Origin: Jiangella alkaliphila
GTDB lineage: Bacteria > Actinomycetota > Actinomycetes > Jiangellales > Jiangellaceae
Reading direction: 5' to 3'
NCBI RefSeq assembly: GCF_900105925.1
Contig: NZ_LT629791.1
Span: forward strand, 7,652,501 to 7,716,500
Length of the DNA: 64,000 nt
The translations under genes were made by a program, and so were the position numbers. The first letter of the stretch is position 1. Each line of letters starts with the position of its first letter. This document shows positions 36,160-48,329 of the stretch, one piece after another. The notes beneath the pieces are model-generated. The model worked only from the letters and a program-made list of their open reading frames with translations. It was not told where the DNA came from and ran no database searches.

Positions 36160-36671
36160 TCGGCACCTTCCTCGTCCGAGGTACGCTTCTCAGCCGAGGG
36201 CGCAATGTCCTGCGCGGCGGCGGCCTTCTTGGCCGTCCGCTTGCGCGGCGCGGCCTTCTTCGGCGCCTCCGCGTCGTCGTCGGCGCCGCCCGAGGCACGC
36301 TTTTCCGCCGAGGGCGCAGTGTCCTGTGTCGCGGCCTTCTTCGCCGGGGTCTTCTTGGCCGCGGCCTTCTTCGGCTCGGCCTTGGCCTCGGCCTTGTCGG
36401 CCTTCGCCTCGGCGTCGTCCGTCTTCTTCGGCTCGACCGGCGCCGCCACGACGGCGACGATGCCGAGCTCGCGCTCGCGCATGATCGTGTAGATGCGCGC
36501 GATGTCGCGTCGGACGGCCTTCAGCCGGCCGTGGCTCTCGAGCTGACCGGTGGCGCCCTGGAACCGCAGGTTGAACAGCGACTCCTTGGCCTTCTTCAGC
36601 TCCTCGACCAGGTCGTCGTCGGAGCGGTCACGCAGCGAAACGGCGTCGAGGTTCTTCGTACCGATCGCCAT
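36156..36671 (-). CDS. rpmC: 50S ribosomal protein L29 with ~95-residue histone-like C-terminal tail
   Basis: The protein is 171 aa, more than twice the normal ~65-80. Residues 1-75 are ordinary L29 ([55 protein letters not shown]). The remainder is Lys/Ala/Pro/Glu-rich with [18 protein letters not shown] stretches like histone H1. It contains an internal repeat: [12 protein letters not shown] and [12 protein letters not shown], about 37 residues apart. L29 lies at the tunnel exit next to the SRP/trigger-factor site, so the tail may project from there. Confidence 0.95.
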   Translation of the reverse strand: MAIGTKNLDAVSLRDRSDDDLVEELKKAKESLFNLRFQGATGQLESHGRLKAVRRDIARIYTIMRERELGIVAVVAAPVEPKKTDDAEAKADKAEAKAEPKKAAAKKTPAKKAATQDTAPSAEKRASGGADDDAEAPKKAAPRKRTAKKAAAAQDIAPSAEKRTSDEEGAE

Positions 36672-37090
36672 CAGAACTCACCTGCCTCGCGCTTGACGAT
36701 GCGCGCCTTCATCGGGAGCTTGTGGATCGCGCGGGTCAGCGCCTCGCGAGCCACCGTCTCGTTCGGGAACGACAGCTCGAACATGACGCGACCCGGCTTG
36801 ACGTTCGCGATCCACCACTCCGGCGAACCCTTGCCGGAACCCATGCGGGTCTCGGCCGGCTTCTTCGTCAGCGGGCGGTCGGGGTAGATGTTGATCCACA
36901 CCTTGCCGCCACGGCGGATGTGCCGGGTGATGGCGATACGAGCCGCCTCGATCTGGCGGTTGGTCACGTAGTGACCCTCGATCGCCTGGATGCCGTACTC
37001 GCCGAAGGCCAGCGTCGTGCCGCCCTTGGCCATGCCGCGGCGCCTCGGGTGGTGCTGCTTGCGGTGCTTGACCTTGCGGGGGATCAGCAT
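36671..37090 (-). CDS. rplP: 50S ribosomal protein L16
   Basis: The protein is 139 aa. [20 protein letters not shown] and the conserved [20 protein letters not shown] are diagnostic. It organises the A-site architecture of the peptidyl transferase centre. Its last base overlaps the rpmC start codon. Confidence 0.99.
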   Translation of the reverse strand: MLIPRKVKHRKQHHPRRRGMAKGGTTLAFGEYGIQAIEGHYVTNRQIEAARIAITRHIRRGGKVWINIYPDRPLTKKPAETRMGSGKGSPEWWIANVKPGRVMFELSFPNETVAREALTRAIHKLPMKARIVKREAGEF

Positions 37091-37094
37091 GGTC

Positions 37095-37961
37095 TCAACC
37101 CTCCTGGCCCGTCGTGGTCGCGGCGGCGTCGGTGGCCGGCGCCTCGGGCGCGGTCACCTCGGCCGGAGCGGCCTGCGTGGCGGGAGCGTTGTCGCGGTCG
37201 CCGCGGCCACCCGGCCGGCGGCGCTCGGGACGGCCGCCGCGGCGGTCACCGCCGCCACCGCCACCGCGCGACTGCTGAGCGCGAGCCTGCGCGGCCTGCT
37301 CAGCGGCGCGCTCGGCGCGGGAGCCGCTCACGTCACCCTTGTAGATCCACACCTTCACGCCGATGCGGCCGAAGGTGGTGCGGGCCTCGTAGAAGCCGTA
37401 GTCGACGTCGGCGCGCAGCGTGTGCAGCGGGACGCGACCCTCGCGGTAGAACTCCGAGCGGCTCATCTCGGCGCCGCCGAGACGACCCGAGCACTGGATC
37501 CGCACGCCCTTGGCGCCGGCGCGCATGGTGGTCTGCAGCGCCTTGCGCATCGCGCGGCGGAACGCCACCCGAGCGGAGAGCTGCTCGGCCACGCCCTGCG
37601 CGACCAGCTGAGCGTCGATCTCGGGCTGCTTCACCTCGAGGACGTTCATCTGGACCTGCTTGCCGGTGAGCTTCTCGAGCTCGGAGCGCAGGCGGTCCGC
37701 GCCCACGCCGCGGCGGCCGATGACGATGCCCGGCCGGGCGGTGTGGATGTCGACGCGCACGCGGTCACGAGTGCGCTCGATGTCGACGTGCGAGATGCCG
37801 GCGCGCTCCATGCCGTCGGTCATCAGCTTGCGGATGGCGACGTCCTCGGCGATGTAGTCGCGATAGCGCTGACCCTGGGTCGTGCTGTCGGCGAACCACC
37901 GGCTCTTGTGGTCGGTGGAGATACCCAGCCGGAACCCGTGCGGGTTGATCTTCTGACCCAC
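37095..37961 (-). CDS. rpsC: 30S ribosomal protein S3 with RG-rich C-terminal extension
   Basis: The protein is 288 aa from GTG 37961 (start [15 protein letters not shown]), overlapping the rplV stop by one base. KH domain [15 protein letters not shown] and the C-terminal S3 domain with [20 protein letters not shown] are present. About 70 extra residues follow, with [20 protein letters not shown] then an Ala/Thr/Glu-rich end. S3 lines the mRNA entry tunnel; the basic tail could extend toward mRNA. Confidence 0.97.
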   Translation of the reverse strand: MGQKINPHGFRLGISTDHKSRWFADSTTQGQRYRDYIAEDVAIRKLMTDGMERAGISHVDIERTRDRVRVDIHTARPGIVIGRRGVGADRLRSELEKLTGKQVQMNVLEVKQPEIDAQLVAQGVAEQLSARVAFRRAMRKALQTTMRAGAKGVRIQCSGRLGGAEMSRSEFYREGRVPLHTLRADVDYGFYEARTTFGRIGVKVWIYKGDVSGSRAERAAEQAAQARAQQSRGGGGGGDRRGGRPERRRPGGRGDRDNAPATQAAPAEVTAPEAPATDAAATTTGQEG

Positions 37962-38326
37962 TAGCGGGCCCCTCCCTTCGATGCAGCGATCGACGCCTTG
38001 TCGTCGACGATCACAGTGATGTGGCACGTCCGCTTGTTGATGCGGCTCGCGCGGCCATGGGCGCGCGGGCGGAACCGCTTCATGGTCGGGCCGTCGTCCA
38101 CGTACGCCTGAGCGATGACGAGCGTCTCGCGTGCTGTGCCGGCGAGGTCGTCGGCGTTCGCGATGGCGCTCTCGATCACCTTGCGCACCGGCTCGGCGGC
38201 CGCCTGCGGTGCAAACCGCAGCAGTGCCGAGGCCTCGTCCGCGTCCATTCCACGGATCAGGTCCACCACACGGCGCGCCTTCATGGGCGTGACGCGGACG
38301 AACCGCGCTTGAGCCCTGGCTTCCAT
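37961..38326 (-). CDS. rplV: 50S ribosomal protein L22
   Basis: The protein is 121 aa. It begins [20 protein letters not shown] and contains the beta-hairpin/loop and C-terminal signature [20 protein letters not shown]. It lines the polypeptide exit tunnel. It is followed immediately by rpsC. Confidence 0.98.
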   Translation of the reverse strand: MEARAQARFVRVTPMKARRVVDLIRGMDADEASALLRFAPQAAAEPVRKVIESAIANADDLAGTARETLVIAQAYVDDGPTMKRFRPRAHGRASRINKRTCHITVIVDDKASIAASKGGAR

Positions 38327-38356
38327 CGTTACTCCTCAGTCATTCCGTGGTGGACG

Positions 38357-38638
38357 TCACCGGCGCCGGGCGCGGCGGTCGTCCTTCTCGTGGCCCTTGA
38401 ACGTCCGCGTCGGTGCGAACTCGCCGAGCTTGTGCCCGACCATCGCCTCCGTCACGAACACCGGGACGTGCTTGCGGCCGTCGTGCACCGCGATGGTGTG
38501 GCCGATCATGTCCGGCACGATCATCGAGCGACGGGACCAGGTCTTGATGACGTTCTTCGTGCCCTTCTCGTTCTGAGCATCGACCTTCTTGGCCAAGTGC
38601 TCGTCGACGAAGGGGCCCTTCTTCAGGCTGCGCGGCAT
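38357..38638 (-). CDS. rpsS: 30S ribosomal protein S19
   Basis: The protein is 93 aa. [39 protein letters not shown] and [20 protein letters not shown] are canonical. It binds the 30S head with S13. It lies 17 bases after rplB. Confidence 0.99.
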   Translation of the reverse strand: MPRSLKKGPFVDEHLAKKVDAQNEKGTKNVIKTWSRRSMIVPDMIGHTIAVHDGRKHVPVFVTEAMVGHKLGEFAPTRTFKGHEKDDRRARRR

Positions 38639-38655
38639 CTGTTCCTACTCCCGAC

Positions 38656-39492
<837 letters not shown>

Positions 39493-39530
39493 TCGTCGTT
39501 ACCTCAGTAGCTCGTTGTCCTGGCCGGCGT

Positions 39531-39836
39531 TCAGCCGACCGGGCCGGAGAAGATGTCGATGCGCTGGCCTTCGGCGACCGTCACGATCGCGCGCTTGGTG
39601 TCGGGGCGCTTGCCCACACCGAAGCGGGTGCGACGGCGCTTGCCCTGGCGGTTCTGGGTGTTGACACCGGTGACCTTGACGTTGAACACCTTCTCGACCG
39701 CGATCTTGATCTCGGTCTTGTTCGCGTCAGGCGCGACCACGAAGGTGTACTTGTTCTCGTCGAGAAGGCCGTAGCTCTTCTCGGACACGACCGGCACGAT
39801 GAGGATGTCGCGCGGATCCCTGCGGTTGACGGTCAC
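39531..39836 (-). CDS. rplW: 50S ribosomal protein L23
   Basis: The protein is 101 aa. [20 protein letters not shown] and [20 protein letters not shown] are diagnostic. It forms the trigger-factor and SRP docking site at the tunnel exit. It overlaps rplD by 4 bases. Confidence 0.98.
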   Translation of the reverse strand: MTVNRRDPRDILIVPVVSEKSYGLLDENKYTFVVAPDANKTEIKIAVEKVFNVKVTGVNTQNRQGKRRRTRFGVGKRPDTKRAIVTVAEGQRIDIFSGPVG

Positions 39837-40483
39837 TTGGACTCCTCCTCAGCGGCCTGCTTGCCGCCACCCAGGAACGCGTCGAGCGCGCCCTTGGTGA
39901 AGACGATGTCGTCGGCGCAGAGCACGTCGTACGTGTTCAGCTGGTCGGCCACGAGCAGGTGCACCCGCTCGGCGTTGCGCAGGCTCTTGGCCGTGACCTC
40001 GTCGCCGCGCTCCAGCACGACCAGCACGCTGCGCCGGTCGGTGAGGTTCTGCAGTGCCTTCAGAGCGGCCTTGGTGCTCGGGGCGTCGCCGTCGACGAAA
40101 CCGGTGACCACGTGCACACGGCCGTGGGTCGCCCGGTCGGACAGCGCACCGCGCAGAGCCGCGGCCTTCATCTTCTTCGGCGTCCGCTGCGAGTAGTCGC
40201 GCGGCTGCGGGCCGTGGACGACGCCACCGCCGGTGAACTGCGGCGCGCGGATCGAGCCCTGGCGGGCCCGGCCGGTGCCCTTCTGGCGGTACGGCTTGGC
40301 GCCACCGCCGGAGACCTCGGCGCGGGTCTTCGTGGAGTGCGTGCCCTGGCGGGCCGCGGCCAGCTGGGCCACCACGACCTGGTGGATCAGCGGGATGTTG
40401 ACCTGGACCTCGAAGATCTCGGCGGGCAGGTCGACGGTGCCGGACTTCTTGCCGGCGGCGTCGAGAACCGTCACGGTGCTCAC
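39833..40483 (-). CDS. rplD: 50S ribosomal protein L4
   Basis: The protein is 216 aa from GTG 40483, overlapping the rplC stop by 4 bases. The extended loop is visible in [20 protein letters not shown] and [20 protein letters not shown]. It lines the exit tunnel and in other bacteria represses the S10 operon; no such leader structure was identified here. Confidence 0.98.
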   Translation of the reverse strand: MSTVTVLDAAGKKSGTVDLPAEIFEVQVNIPLIHQVVVAQLAAARQGTHSTKTRAEVSGGGAKPYRQKGTGRARQGSIRAPQFTGGGVVHGPQPRDYSQRTPKKMKAAALRGALSDRATHGRVHVVTGFVDGDAPSTKAALKALQNLTDRRSVLVVLERGDEVTAKSLRNAERVHLLVADQLNTYDVLCADDIVFTKGALDAFLGGGKQAAEEESK

Positions 40484-41154
40484 TTGATGGCTCCCTTCGC
40501 GGCCGTGCGGACGAAGACCAGACTGCCGTTCGGGCCGGGGACGGCGCCCTTGAGCAGCAGCAGCCCCTGCTCGGCGTCGACGGCCTGGACGGTGATGTTC
40601 TGGGTGGTCATGCGGTCGCCGCCCATGCGGCCGGCCATCTTCATGCCCTTGAACACGCGGCCCGGGGTGGCGCAGCCGCCGATGGAGCCCGGCGAGCGGT
40701 GCTTGCGCTGCACACCGTGCGAGGCGCGCAGGCCGTGGAAGCCGTGGCGCTTCATGACACCGGCGAAGCCCTTGCCCTTGGTGGTGCCCGTGACGTCGAC
40801 CTCCTGGCCGGCCTCGAACACCTCCGCCGTCAGCTCCTGGCCGAGCGTGTACTCGGAGGCGTCGGCGGTGCGCAGCTCGGCGACGTGCCGGCGCGGCGTG
40901 ACGCCGGCGCGGTCGAAGTGACCCTGCGCGGGCTTGGTGACCTTGCGCGGGTTCGGCGCGCCGAAGCCGAGCTGGACCGCGTCGTAGCCGTCCTTGTCGG
41001 GCGTGCGGACCTGCGTGACGACGCAGGGCCCGGCCTTGATGACGGTGACCGGCACGATGCGGTTGTTCTCGTCCCACACCTGGGTCATGCCGAGCTTCTC
41101 GCCCAGCAGGCCCTTGCGCACCGTGGTGGCGGCCTCGGAAGACTGAATACTCAT
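40480..41154 (-). CDS. rplC: 50S ribosomal protein L3
   Basis: The protein is 224 aa from ATG 41154. [20 protein letters not shown] starts the fold. [20 protein letters not shown] and the tip [20 protein letters not shown] reach toward the peptidyl transferase centre. It lies 13 bases after rpsJ. Confidence 0.99.
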   Translation of the reverse strand: MSIQSSEAATTVRKGLLGEKLGMTQVWDENNRIVPVTVIKAGPCVVTQVRTPDKDGYDAVQLGFGAPNPRKVTKPAQGHFDRAGVTPRRHVAELRTADASEYTLGQELTAEVFEAGQEVDVTGTTKGKGFAGVMKRHGFHGLRASHGVQRKHRSPGSIGGCATPGRVFKGMKMAGRMGGDRMTTQNITVQAVDAEQGLLLLKGAVPGPNGSLVFVRTAAKGAIK

Positions 41155-41167
41155 CGTCGGAGGTCCC

Positions 41168-41476
41168 TCAGAGCTTGATCTCGATGTCGACACCGGCCGG
41201 CAGGTCGAGACGCATGAGCGAGTCGACGGTCTTCGGCGTGGGGTCGATGATGTCGATGAGCCGCTTGTGCGTACGCATCTCGAAGTGCTCGCGGCTGTCC
41301 TTGTACTTGTGCGGCGATCGGATGACGCAGTACACGTTCTTCTCGGTAGGCAGCGGCACCGGGCCTGCGACCTGCGCACCCGTGCGCGTCACCGTGTCGA
41401 CGATCTTGCGCGCCGACGTGTCGATGACCTCGTGGTCATAGGCCTTGAGCCGGATGCGGATCTTCTGTCCCGCCAT
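41168..41476 (-). CDS. rpsJ: 30S ribosomal protein S10
   Basis: The protein is 102 aa. It begins [20 protein letters not shown] and contains [20 protein letters not shown] and [16 protein letters not shown]. It is the first gene of the S10 operon. The 348 bases upstream hold a candidate promoter, the tuf terminators and a 24-base element also found before rpsL. Confidence 0.99.
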   Translation of the reverse strand: MAGQKIRIRLKAYDHEVIDTSARKIVDTVTRTGAQVAGPVPLPTEKNVYCVIRSPHKYKDSREHFEMRTHKRLIDIIDPTPKTVDSLMRLDLPAGVDIEIKL

Positions 41477-41546
41477 GGCTGCTTGTCGTCCTCACTCTTC
41501 GTACTGCTAAGACCCGATCTGAACCAACACTGAGCTGCTGCTCCGC

Positions 41547-41570
41547 CGACCCCCGCGGTCGGGCGTGTCG
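41547..41570 (-). promoter_or_regulatory. S10-operon leader element shared with the rpsL leader
   Basis: These 24 bases are identical to 46251-46274. On the coding (minus) strand the element ends in a short stem, CCGAC/GTCGG, around a G-rich loop. It is 71-94 bases upstream of rpsJ. The flanks differ, so it is a conserved leader motif rather than a duplicated region. Confidence 0.6.
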
Positions 41571-41748
41571 CGCCTTTCGGCACAGCACGCCGCAACGAAC
41601 TCGCTGGTTCATCGGGGTTTTGACGGCGACCCGGCCACGCCCAGAAGGCGCAGTGCCGGCCCATCGGAGTTCTTCGTCATCGGGCCCGGGCTTCACACCG
41701 GTCCCGCGCGCATGGCGCAGACGTCGCCCTCCGCCGAGCAACCTGGAC

Positions 41749-41754
41749 AGTATG
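41749..41754 (-). promoter_or_regulatory. Candidate -10 of the S10 operon promoter
   Basis: On the minus strand TGGCATACTGT offers an extended -10-like hexamer (CATACT) about 270 bases upstream of rpsJ, just after the tuf terminators. No clear -35 is seen, so confidence is limited. Confidence 0.4.
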
Positions 41755-41762
41755 CCAGATCA

Positions 41763-41816
41763 GATTGGCTGAGGCCAATCGCGGTGCGAGGGGCGGCCGG
41801 ACGGCCGCCCCTCGCA
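41763..41816 (-). terminator. tuf terminator region (two hairpins)
   Basis: Directly after tuf, tgcgaggggcggcc (41785-41798) pairs perfectly with ggccgcccctcgca (41803-41816). A second hairpin, gattggc/gccaatc, lies at 41763-41780. No T-tract is present. Together they separate the str operon from the S10 operon. Confidence 0.75.
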
Positions 41817-41824
41817 ATGTCGAA

Positions 41825-43021
<1,197 letters not shown>

Positions 43022-43141
43022 TGTGGGGTCCTCCTGTGGACTTCGTACGTTGCCGATCCCCGCCTGTGCGGTGTGTTCGGCTGTGTGTTTCTCGGTCGGG
43101 ATTGCTCATTGGTGCATGGGCCGGGTGAAGACCCGGAGAGA

Positions 43142-45247
43142 TTACTCTCCCCGGACCTTCTTGATGATCTCTTCCGCCACGTTCCGGGGAACCTCGGCGT
43201 AGGAGTCGAACTGCATCGAATAACTCGCCCGGCCCTGGGTCTTGCTGCGGAGGTCACCGACGTAGCCGAACATCTCCGACAGCGGGACCAGCGCCTTGAC
43301 GATGCGCTGGCCGGCACGCTCCTCCATGGCCTGGATCTGGCCACGGCGGGAGTTGAGGTCGCCGATGACCTCGCCCATGTAGTCCTCGGGCGTGGACACC
43401 TCGACCTCGAACATCGGCTCGAGCAGCACCGGGTCGGCGCGCCGAGCAGCTTCCTTGAACGCCATGGAACCGGCGATCTTGAACGCCAGCTCCGAGGAGT
43501 CGACGTCGTGGTAGGCACCGTCTCGCAGCGTCACCTTCACGTCGACGAGCGGGTAGCCGGCGACGACACCGAACTCCATCGCCTCCTGCGCACCCGCGTC
43601 GACCGAAGGGATGTACTCGCGCGGGATGCGCCCACCGGTGACCGAGTTCACGAACTCGTAACCGCCGTCGCCCTCGCCGCCCGTGGGCTCGATGTCGATG
43701 ATGACGCGAGCGAACTGGCCGGAGCCACCGGTCTGCTTCTTGTGGGTGTACTCGATCTTCTCCACCTTGCGGCGGATGGTCTCGCGGTAAGCCACCTGCG
43801 GCTTGCCGACGTTGGCCTCGACCTTGAACTCCCGCTTCATGCGGTCGACCAGGATCTCCAGGTGGAGCTCGCCCATGCCGGAGATGATCGTCTGGCCGGT
43901 GTCCTCGTCGGTGCGGACCTGGAAGGTCGGGTCCTCGTCGGCCAGGCGCTGGATCGCGGTGCCCAGCTTCTCCTGGTCGCTCTTCGTCTTCGGCTCGATG
44001 GCCACCGAGATGACCGGGGCCGGGAACTTCATCGACTCCAGGATGACCGGCTGGCTCGAGTCGGACAGGGTGTCGCCCGTCGTGGTGTTCTTCAGCCCCA
44101 TGACGGCGACGATCTGGCCGGCGCTGGCCTTCTCGATCTCCTCACGCTTGTTCGCGTGCATGCGGTAGATCTTGCCGATGCGCTCCTTGTTGCCCTTGGT
44201 GCTGTTGAGCACCATGGTCCCGGTCGTCAGCGTGCCCGAGTAGACCCGGACGAACGTGAGCTTGCCGAGGTGCGGGTCGGCCATGATCTTGAACGCCAGC
44301 GAGGACAGCGGAGCGTCTTCCTCGGGCTCGCGCGAGAGGATCTCGTCCTCGTTGTCCATCGCGTGGCCCTCGACCGCGCCGACGTCTACCGGCGACGGCA
44401 GGTACCGCACGACGGCGTCGAGCATGGGCTGCACGCCCTTGTTCTTGAACGCCGAGCCGGTGAGCACCGGGGTGAGGTTGCCGGCGATGGTGGCGCGGCG
44501 GATCGCGGCGATGAGGTCGTCGCGGCCCGGCTCCTTGCCCTCGAGGTAGAGCTCCATCATCGCCTCGTCGTTCTCGGCGATGGTCTCGAGCAGGCGGTCG
44601 CGCCACTCCTGGGCAGCCTCGGTGTGGGTGTCCGGGATCTCGACGGTGTCGTACATCTCGCCCAGCGGCGTCTCGGCCGACCAGACCAGGGCCTTCATGT
44701 CGACGAGGTCGACGAGGCCGCGGAAGTCCGCCTCGGCGCCGATGGGGAGCTGCAGCACCAGCGGGGTCGCCTTGAGCCGCGTCACGATCATGTCGACGCA
44801 GCGGTGGAACTCGGCGCCCGTGCGGTCGAGCTTGTTGATGAAGCAGATGCGCGGGACACCGTACTTGTTGGCCTGATGCCAGACGGTCTCAGACTGCGGC
44901 TCGACGCCGGCGACGCCGTCGAACACGGCCACCGCACCGTCCAGGACGCGCAGGGACCGCTCGACCTCGACGGTGAAGTCGACGTGGCCGGGCGTGTCGA
45001 TGATGTTGATGGTGTGGTCGTCCCACTCGCAGGTGGTCGCGGCCGAGGTGATCGTGATGCCGCGTTCCTGCTCCTGCTCCATCCAGTCCATGGTGGCTGC
45101 GCCATCGTGGACCTCACCGATCTTGTAGTTGATACCGGTGTAGTACAGGATCCGCTCGGTGGTGGTGGTCTTGCCGGCGTCGATGTGAGCCATGATGCCG
45201 ATGTTGCGGACCTTGGCCAGATCGAGCTTGCGGAGGTCGGTCGCCAT
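43142..45247 (-). CDS. fusA: Elongation factor G
   Basis: The protein is 701 aa. G motifs are [30 protein letters not shown] and NKLDRTG, and domain IV has the tip sequence [20 protein letters not shown]. It drives tRNA-mRNA translocation. It lies 51 bases after rpsG and 120 bases before tuf. Confidence 0.99.
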   Translation of the reverse strand: MATDLRKLDLAKVRNIGIMAHIDAGKTTTTERILYYTGINYKIGEVHDGAATMDWMEQEQERGITITSAATTCEWDDHTINIIDTPGHVDFTVEVERSLRVLDGAVAVFDGVAGVEPQSETVWHQANKYGVPRICFINKLDRTGAEFHRCVDMIVTRLKATPLVLQLPIGAEADFRGLVDLVDMKALVWSAETPLGEMYDTVEIPDTHTEAAQEWRDRLLETIAENDEAMMELYLEGKEPGRDDLIAAIRRATIAGNLTPVLTGSAFKNKGVQPMLDAVVRYLPSPVDVGAVEGHAMDNEDEILSREPEEDAPLSSLAFKIMADPHLGKLTFVRVYSGTLTTGTMVLNSTKGNKERIGKIYRMHANKREEIEKASAGQIVAVMGLKNTTTGDTLSDSSQPVILESMKFPAPVISVAIEPKTKSDQEKLGTAIQRLADEDPTFQVRTDEDTGQTIISGMGELHLEILVDRMKREFKVEANVGKPQVAYRETIRRKVEKIEYTHKKQTGGSGQFARVIIDIEPTGGEGDGGYEFVNSVTGGRIPREYIPSVDAGAQEAMEFGVVAGYPLVDVKVTLRDGAYHDVDSSELAFKIAGSMAFKEAARRADPVLLEPMFEVEVSTPEDYMGEVIGDLNSRRGQIQAMEERAGQRIVKALVPLSEMFGYVGDLRSKTQGRASYSMQFDSYAEVPRNVAEEIIKKVRGE

Positions 45248-45298
45248 GTGCGTGCGTTCGCTTCCTTATATGCGGTCTCGTCGACTCGGCGCCAGCGA

Positions 45299-45769
45299 CT
45301 ACCAGCGGTAGTGCGCGAAGGCCTTGTTCGACTCGGCCATCTTGTGGGTGTCCTCGCGACGCTTCACGCTGGCACCGAGGCCGTTGGAGGCGTCGAGGAT
45401 CTCGTTCATCAAACGCTCCGTCATGGTCTTCTCACGACGGGCGCGGGAGTAGCTGACCAGCCAGCGCAGGGCCAGCGTGGTGCTGCGGCCGGCGCGCACC
45501 TCGATCGGCACCTGGTAGGTCGCGCCACCGACACGGCGGCTGCGGACCTCGAGGGTCGGCTTGACGTTGTCGAGCGCGCGCTTCAGCGTGACGACGGGGT
45601 CGGTACCGGTCTTCTCGCGGGCGCCCTCGAGCGCACCGTGCACGATGCCCTCGGCGATCGACTTCTTGCCGTCTTCGAGCACCTTGTTGACCAGCTGGGT
45701 GACCAGCGGCGACCCGTAGACCGGGTCGACGACGACCGGTCGCTTGGGTGCAGGACCCTTGCGCGGCAT
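45299..45769 (-). CDS. rpsG: 30S ribosomal protein S7
   Basis: The protein is 156 aa from ATG 45769. It begins [20 protein letters not shown] and contains [20 protein letters not shown] and [19 protein letters not shown]. It nucleates assembly of the 30S head. Its start overlaps the rpsL stop by one base. Confidence 0.99.
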   Translation of the reverse strand: MPRKGPAPKRPVVVDPVYGSPLVTQLVNKVLEDGKKSIAEGIVHGALEGAREKTGTDPVVTLKRALDNVKPTLEVRSRRVGGATYQVPIEVRAGRSTTLALRWLVSYSRARREKTMTERLMNEILDASNGLGASVKRREDTHKMAESNKAFAHYRW

Positions 45770-46143
45770 CAGCTCTTCTCCTTCTTCGCGCCGTAGCGGC
45801 TGCGCGCCTGCTTGCGGTTCTTGACGCCCTGGGTGTCGAGCGAACCGCGGATGATCTTGTACCGGACGCCCGGGAGGTCCTTCACCCGGCCGCCACGCAC
45901 GAGCACCATCGAGTGCTCCTGCAGGTTGTGGCCGACACCGGGGATGTAGGCGGTGACCTCGATCTGGCTGGTCAGCTTGACACGGGCAACCTTCCGAAGC
46001 GCCGAGTTCGGCTTCTTCGGCGTCGTGGTGTACACGCGCGTGCACACGCCGCGCCGCTGCGGGCTGCCCTTGAGCGCCGGGGTCTTGTTCTTTGCGACCT
46101 TGTCCTGGCGGCCCTTGCGGACCAACTGCTGGATCGTAGGCAC
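45769..46143 (-). CDS. rpsL: 30S ribosomal protein S12
   Basis: The protein is 124 aa from GTG 46143. It begins (M)[20 protein letters not shown] and contains the decoding-site loop [20 protein letters not shown] and [20 protein letters not shown]. The two lysines whose mutation causes streptomycin resistance in other bacteria are both present (PKKPNS and GVRYK context), so it looks wild-type. It is the first gene of the str operon, with a ~250-base leader. Confidence 0.99.
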   Translation of the reverse strand: MPTIQQLVRKGRQDKVAKNKTPALKGSPQRRGVCTRVYTTTPKKPNSALRKVARVKLTSQIEVTAYIPGVGHNLQEHSMVLVRGGRVKDLPGVRYKIIRGSLDTQGVKNRKQARSRYGAKKEKS

Positions 46144-46250
46144 TACGTCTCCGTGTCCTCTGCTCGTCGAACTGCCTCGACTGGTCTGGTTTCCGGGGAT
46201 CACACCGCTCGTTCGCCCTGGCGTCAGCGCAGGTCGTGGGCGCCTTCCGG

Positions 46251-46274
46251 CGACCCCCGCGGTCGGGCGTGTCG
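46251..46274 (-). promoter_or_regulatory. str-operon leader element identical to the rpsJ leader element
   Basis: 24 bases identical to 41547-41570, located 108-131 bases upstream of rpsL and downstream of the predicted promoter, so it would be transcribed into the leader RNA. Confidence 0.6.
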
Positions 46275-46396
46275 GCCCGATCCCACGCCGCACGATCAGG
46301 CTCCCGATCGATGTGGTCGGTTGATCTGTCCGGTATGCGCTGGCCTCTGCCGCCGGGCGCGCCGGATTGCCCGGAGCAGTCCAGGCACGAAGACTG

Positions 46397-46426
46397 AGGT
46401 TACCCGGTCGAGGGTACCCAGGTCAA
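46397..46426 (-). promoter_or_regulatory. Promoter of the str operon (rpsL-rpsG-fusA-tuf)
   Basis: On the minus strand TTGACC (46426-46421), an 18-base spacer and TAACCT (46402-46397). This is close to the sigma-70-type consensus and well placed for a ~240-base rpsL leader. Confidence 0.7.
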
Positions 46427-46555
46427 AGTGATGCCGCAGCTCGACGGGAAGACGTCTTCAGACGATAACGCACGGGTCTCGCCCGCGTCACGACCCCACG
46501 CCGGACCCGCGCACCCGTCGCGGCGGACGATCACCGCGTGACTCGTTAGCACCTT

Positions 46556-46603
46556 GTCGGGAGGGCGTTTCCCTCGCTATAGCAGGGCAGACTCCCTCCC
46601 GAC
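46556..46603. terminator. Large imperfect hairpin downstream of the zincin gene
   Basis: gtcgggaggg pairs with ccctcccgac, extended inward through gt/ac and ccct/aggg to a gctatagc centre. It lies 40 bases beyond the zincin gene stop and upstream of the str promoter, so it likely insulates rpsL from the island. Apart from this, the promoter and the leader element, the 500-base spacer 46144-46643 shows nothing else I can support. Confidence 0.55.
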
Positions 46604-46643
46604 CGCCCCGTCAAGGGGGGAACACACCCCGGCCACGCGGCGA

Positions 46644-47402
46644 TCAGCAGCGGTAGCCGCCGTCGGCGAGGCCGGCTTCGCGCTCGAGCGGGTGGTCGCA
46701 CGGTTTGCGCGGGTCGTGCCTGATGACGTACTCCCAGATGAACCGGGCGTAGCCGAGCCGCGCCCATTGCTCGGAGTGCACCCGCTCGTGCCGCAGCAGC
46801 CGGGCCAGGCTCGGCGCGCCGGAGCCCGGCGGCCGCTTCCCCGACTCCACCGACGTCCGCAGCACCTCGGCCGGATCGTCATGCGAGCCGTTCACCAGGT
46901 AGAGCTCACCCCACGTCGTGCCGCCGCGGGCGGCGAACCAGTCGACCGGGTTCGGCACCGCGCGCAGCGCCCGCGGACCGGCCGCCGCCATCATCGTCCC
47001 CTCGGGGGTGGCGACCAGCGCACCGCGCTTCACGGCGGTGCCGGCGTCGCCGCGGTTGAGGCCGAACAGGCCGCCGTACGACCAGCGGTTGCGGTCGCGC
47101 CGGGCCTCGGTCTGGCTGGGCCGGCCGCCGTTGAGCAGCTCGGTCAGCCGCACCAGCTCGCGCGCCCGGCGGGCGTCGTCGACGCGGACGTAGGGGCGCT
47201 CGTCGGGGCCGCGCCAGACGGTGCGGCCGGCCAGCGGCGCGAAGGTCGCCGCGGTGACGCCCTCTTCGCGGGCGCGGCCGACCACCTGCTCGGGGGTGAG
47301 CCCGGACGCCAGCGTCCACCGGACCCACTCGCGGTACAGGTCGTCCGGCTCGCCGCTCAGCAGGCCGGCGCCGCGGAGCAGCGCGACGGTCGCCTCGGTC
47401 AT
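46644..47402 (-). CDS. Predicted zincin (HExxH) protein of unknown role
   Basis: The protein is 252 aa from ATG 47402. The C-terminus has LARLLRHERVHSEQWARLGY with HERVH (residues 205-209) as the zinc-binding HExxH. PLEREAG follows ~30 residues later and could supply a Glu third ligand. There is no signal peptide or TM. The N-terminal part contains LTELLNGGRPSQTEARRDRN and a beta-rich middle (GALVATPEGTMMAAAGPR) resembling entry domains of secreted toxin-like proteins, but I do not recognise the family. It is divergent from the ADP-ribosyltransferase gene with a 78-base spacer. Confidence 0.65.
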   Translation of the reverse strand: MTEATVALLRGAGLLSGEPDDLYREWVRWTLASGLTPEQVVGRAREEGVTAATFAPLAGRTVWRGPDERPYVRVDDARRARELVRLTELLNGGRPSQTEARRDRNRWSYGGLFGLNRGDAGTAVKRGALVATPEGTMMAAAGPRALRAVPNPVDWFAARGGTTWGELYLVNGSHDDPAEVLRTSVESGKRPPGSGAPSLARLLRHERVHSEQWARLGYARFIWEYVIRHDPRKPCDHPLEREAGLADGGYRC

Positions 47403-47480
47403 CGGCTCCTCCTCGGCCAGTCGCAGTCAATCTACTGGGGCGCTGTCACATTCGGGCTCCGGGAACGACCCACAGGAGGT

Positions 47481-48329
47481 GTGGTCCTCTCGTCCTCCGC
47501 GCGACCGGTCCGGTCCGCCGCCCGCGGGCTGGCGGAGCTGTCCGGTCTGGTTCACGACGGCACCAGCGCCCTCGCCGCGTCGGTGCTGTCCCGCGTCCGC
47601 GTCGTCGGCCGGTGCGCCGGTCCGGCGCTGCCACCGGACCGGCACGACGCCGTCGGCGACGCCGCCGTCGCGATGCGGCTGGCGCTCGCGACCGCCGCCG
47701 CGACGCTGACGCTCGCGGTCGAGTCCGCCGCGGACGAGCTCGGCGTGCTCCTGCGTCCGGCGGCCGCGGCCCGCGGCGCGGCGCGGACCACCACCGGGCA
47801 GCCGTCATCCGCTCACCCGCTGACCCGGGCACAGCGACGGGCGCTGCGCTACTACACGACGGTCGAGGGGGTCGACGAGGTGAACGCCTTCCTGCGCCGG
47901 CCGGACGACACGCCACCACAGCGGCGGGCGGACCTGCGCCGGCTCGTCGACGACGCCGTGGCCGGGCTGGCGGCGCTGCCGCGGTTCACCGGCGTCGTCT
48001 ATCGCGGCACGTCGCTGCCGGCCGCGCAGCTGCCGCGGTGGCGGCCGGGCGTCGTCGTCGCGGACAGTGGGTTCGCCAGCGCGTCGGCCAGTGCGTCGGT
48101 GGCCGAGGCGTTCCGCGCCGGCGGTAACGCGTTCATCACCATCGTCGGCCGCACCGGCGCCGACATCCGGGCACTGTCCTCGTTCGCGCACGAGGCCGAA
48201 GTGCTGTTCCCGCCCGGCACGCGGTTCCGGGTCGTCGGCCGGTCGTGGGACGATCGACGCGAGTGCTGGAGCTTCCTGATCGAGGAGGTGGCCGCGTGCG
48301 CTTCGACCGCGCCGTCTACGACCGGCTGA
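47481..48329 (+). CDS. Predicted ADP-ribosyltransferase (R-S-ExE type)
   Basis: The protein is about 282 aa from GTG 47481; AGGAGG is only one base upstream, so the start is uncertain. The C-terminal ~150 residues hold the ART triad: Arg175 in VVYRGTSLP, the Ser motif in DSGFASASAS (S200/S202) and ExE as E238-A-E240 in HEAEVLFPPGTRF, followed by VVGRSW. That order is typical of arginine-modifying ADP-ribosyltransferase toxins. The N-terminal ~110 residues are Ala-rich and helical, like type VII-associated toxin heads, with no signal peptide. The stop lies 34 bases inside the next ORF. Confidence 0.8.
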   Translation: MVLSSSARPVRSAARGLAELSGLVHDGTSALAASVLSRVRVVGRCAGPALPPDRHDAVGDAAVAMRLALATAAATLTLAVESAADELGVLLRPAAAARGAARTTTGQPSSAHPLTRAQRRALRYYTTVEGVDEVNAFLRRPDDTPPQRRADLRRLVDDAVAGLAALPRFTGVVYRGTSLPAAQLPRWRPGVVVADSGFASASASASVAEAFRAGGNAFITIVGRTGADIRALSSFAHEAEVLFPPGTRFRVVGRSWDDRRECWSFLIEEVAACASTAPSTTG

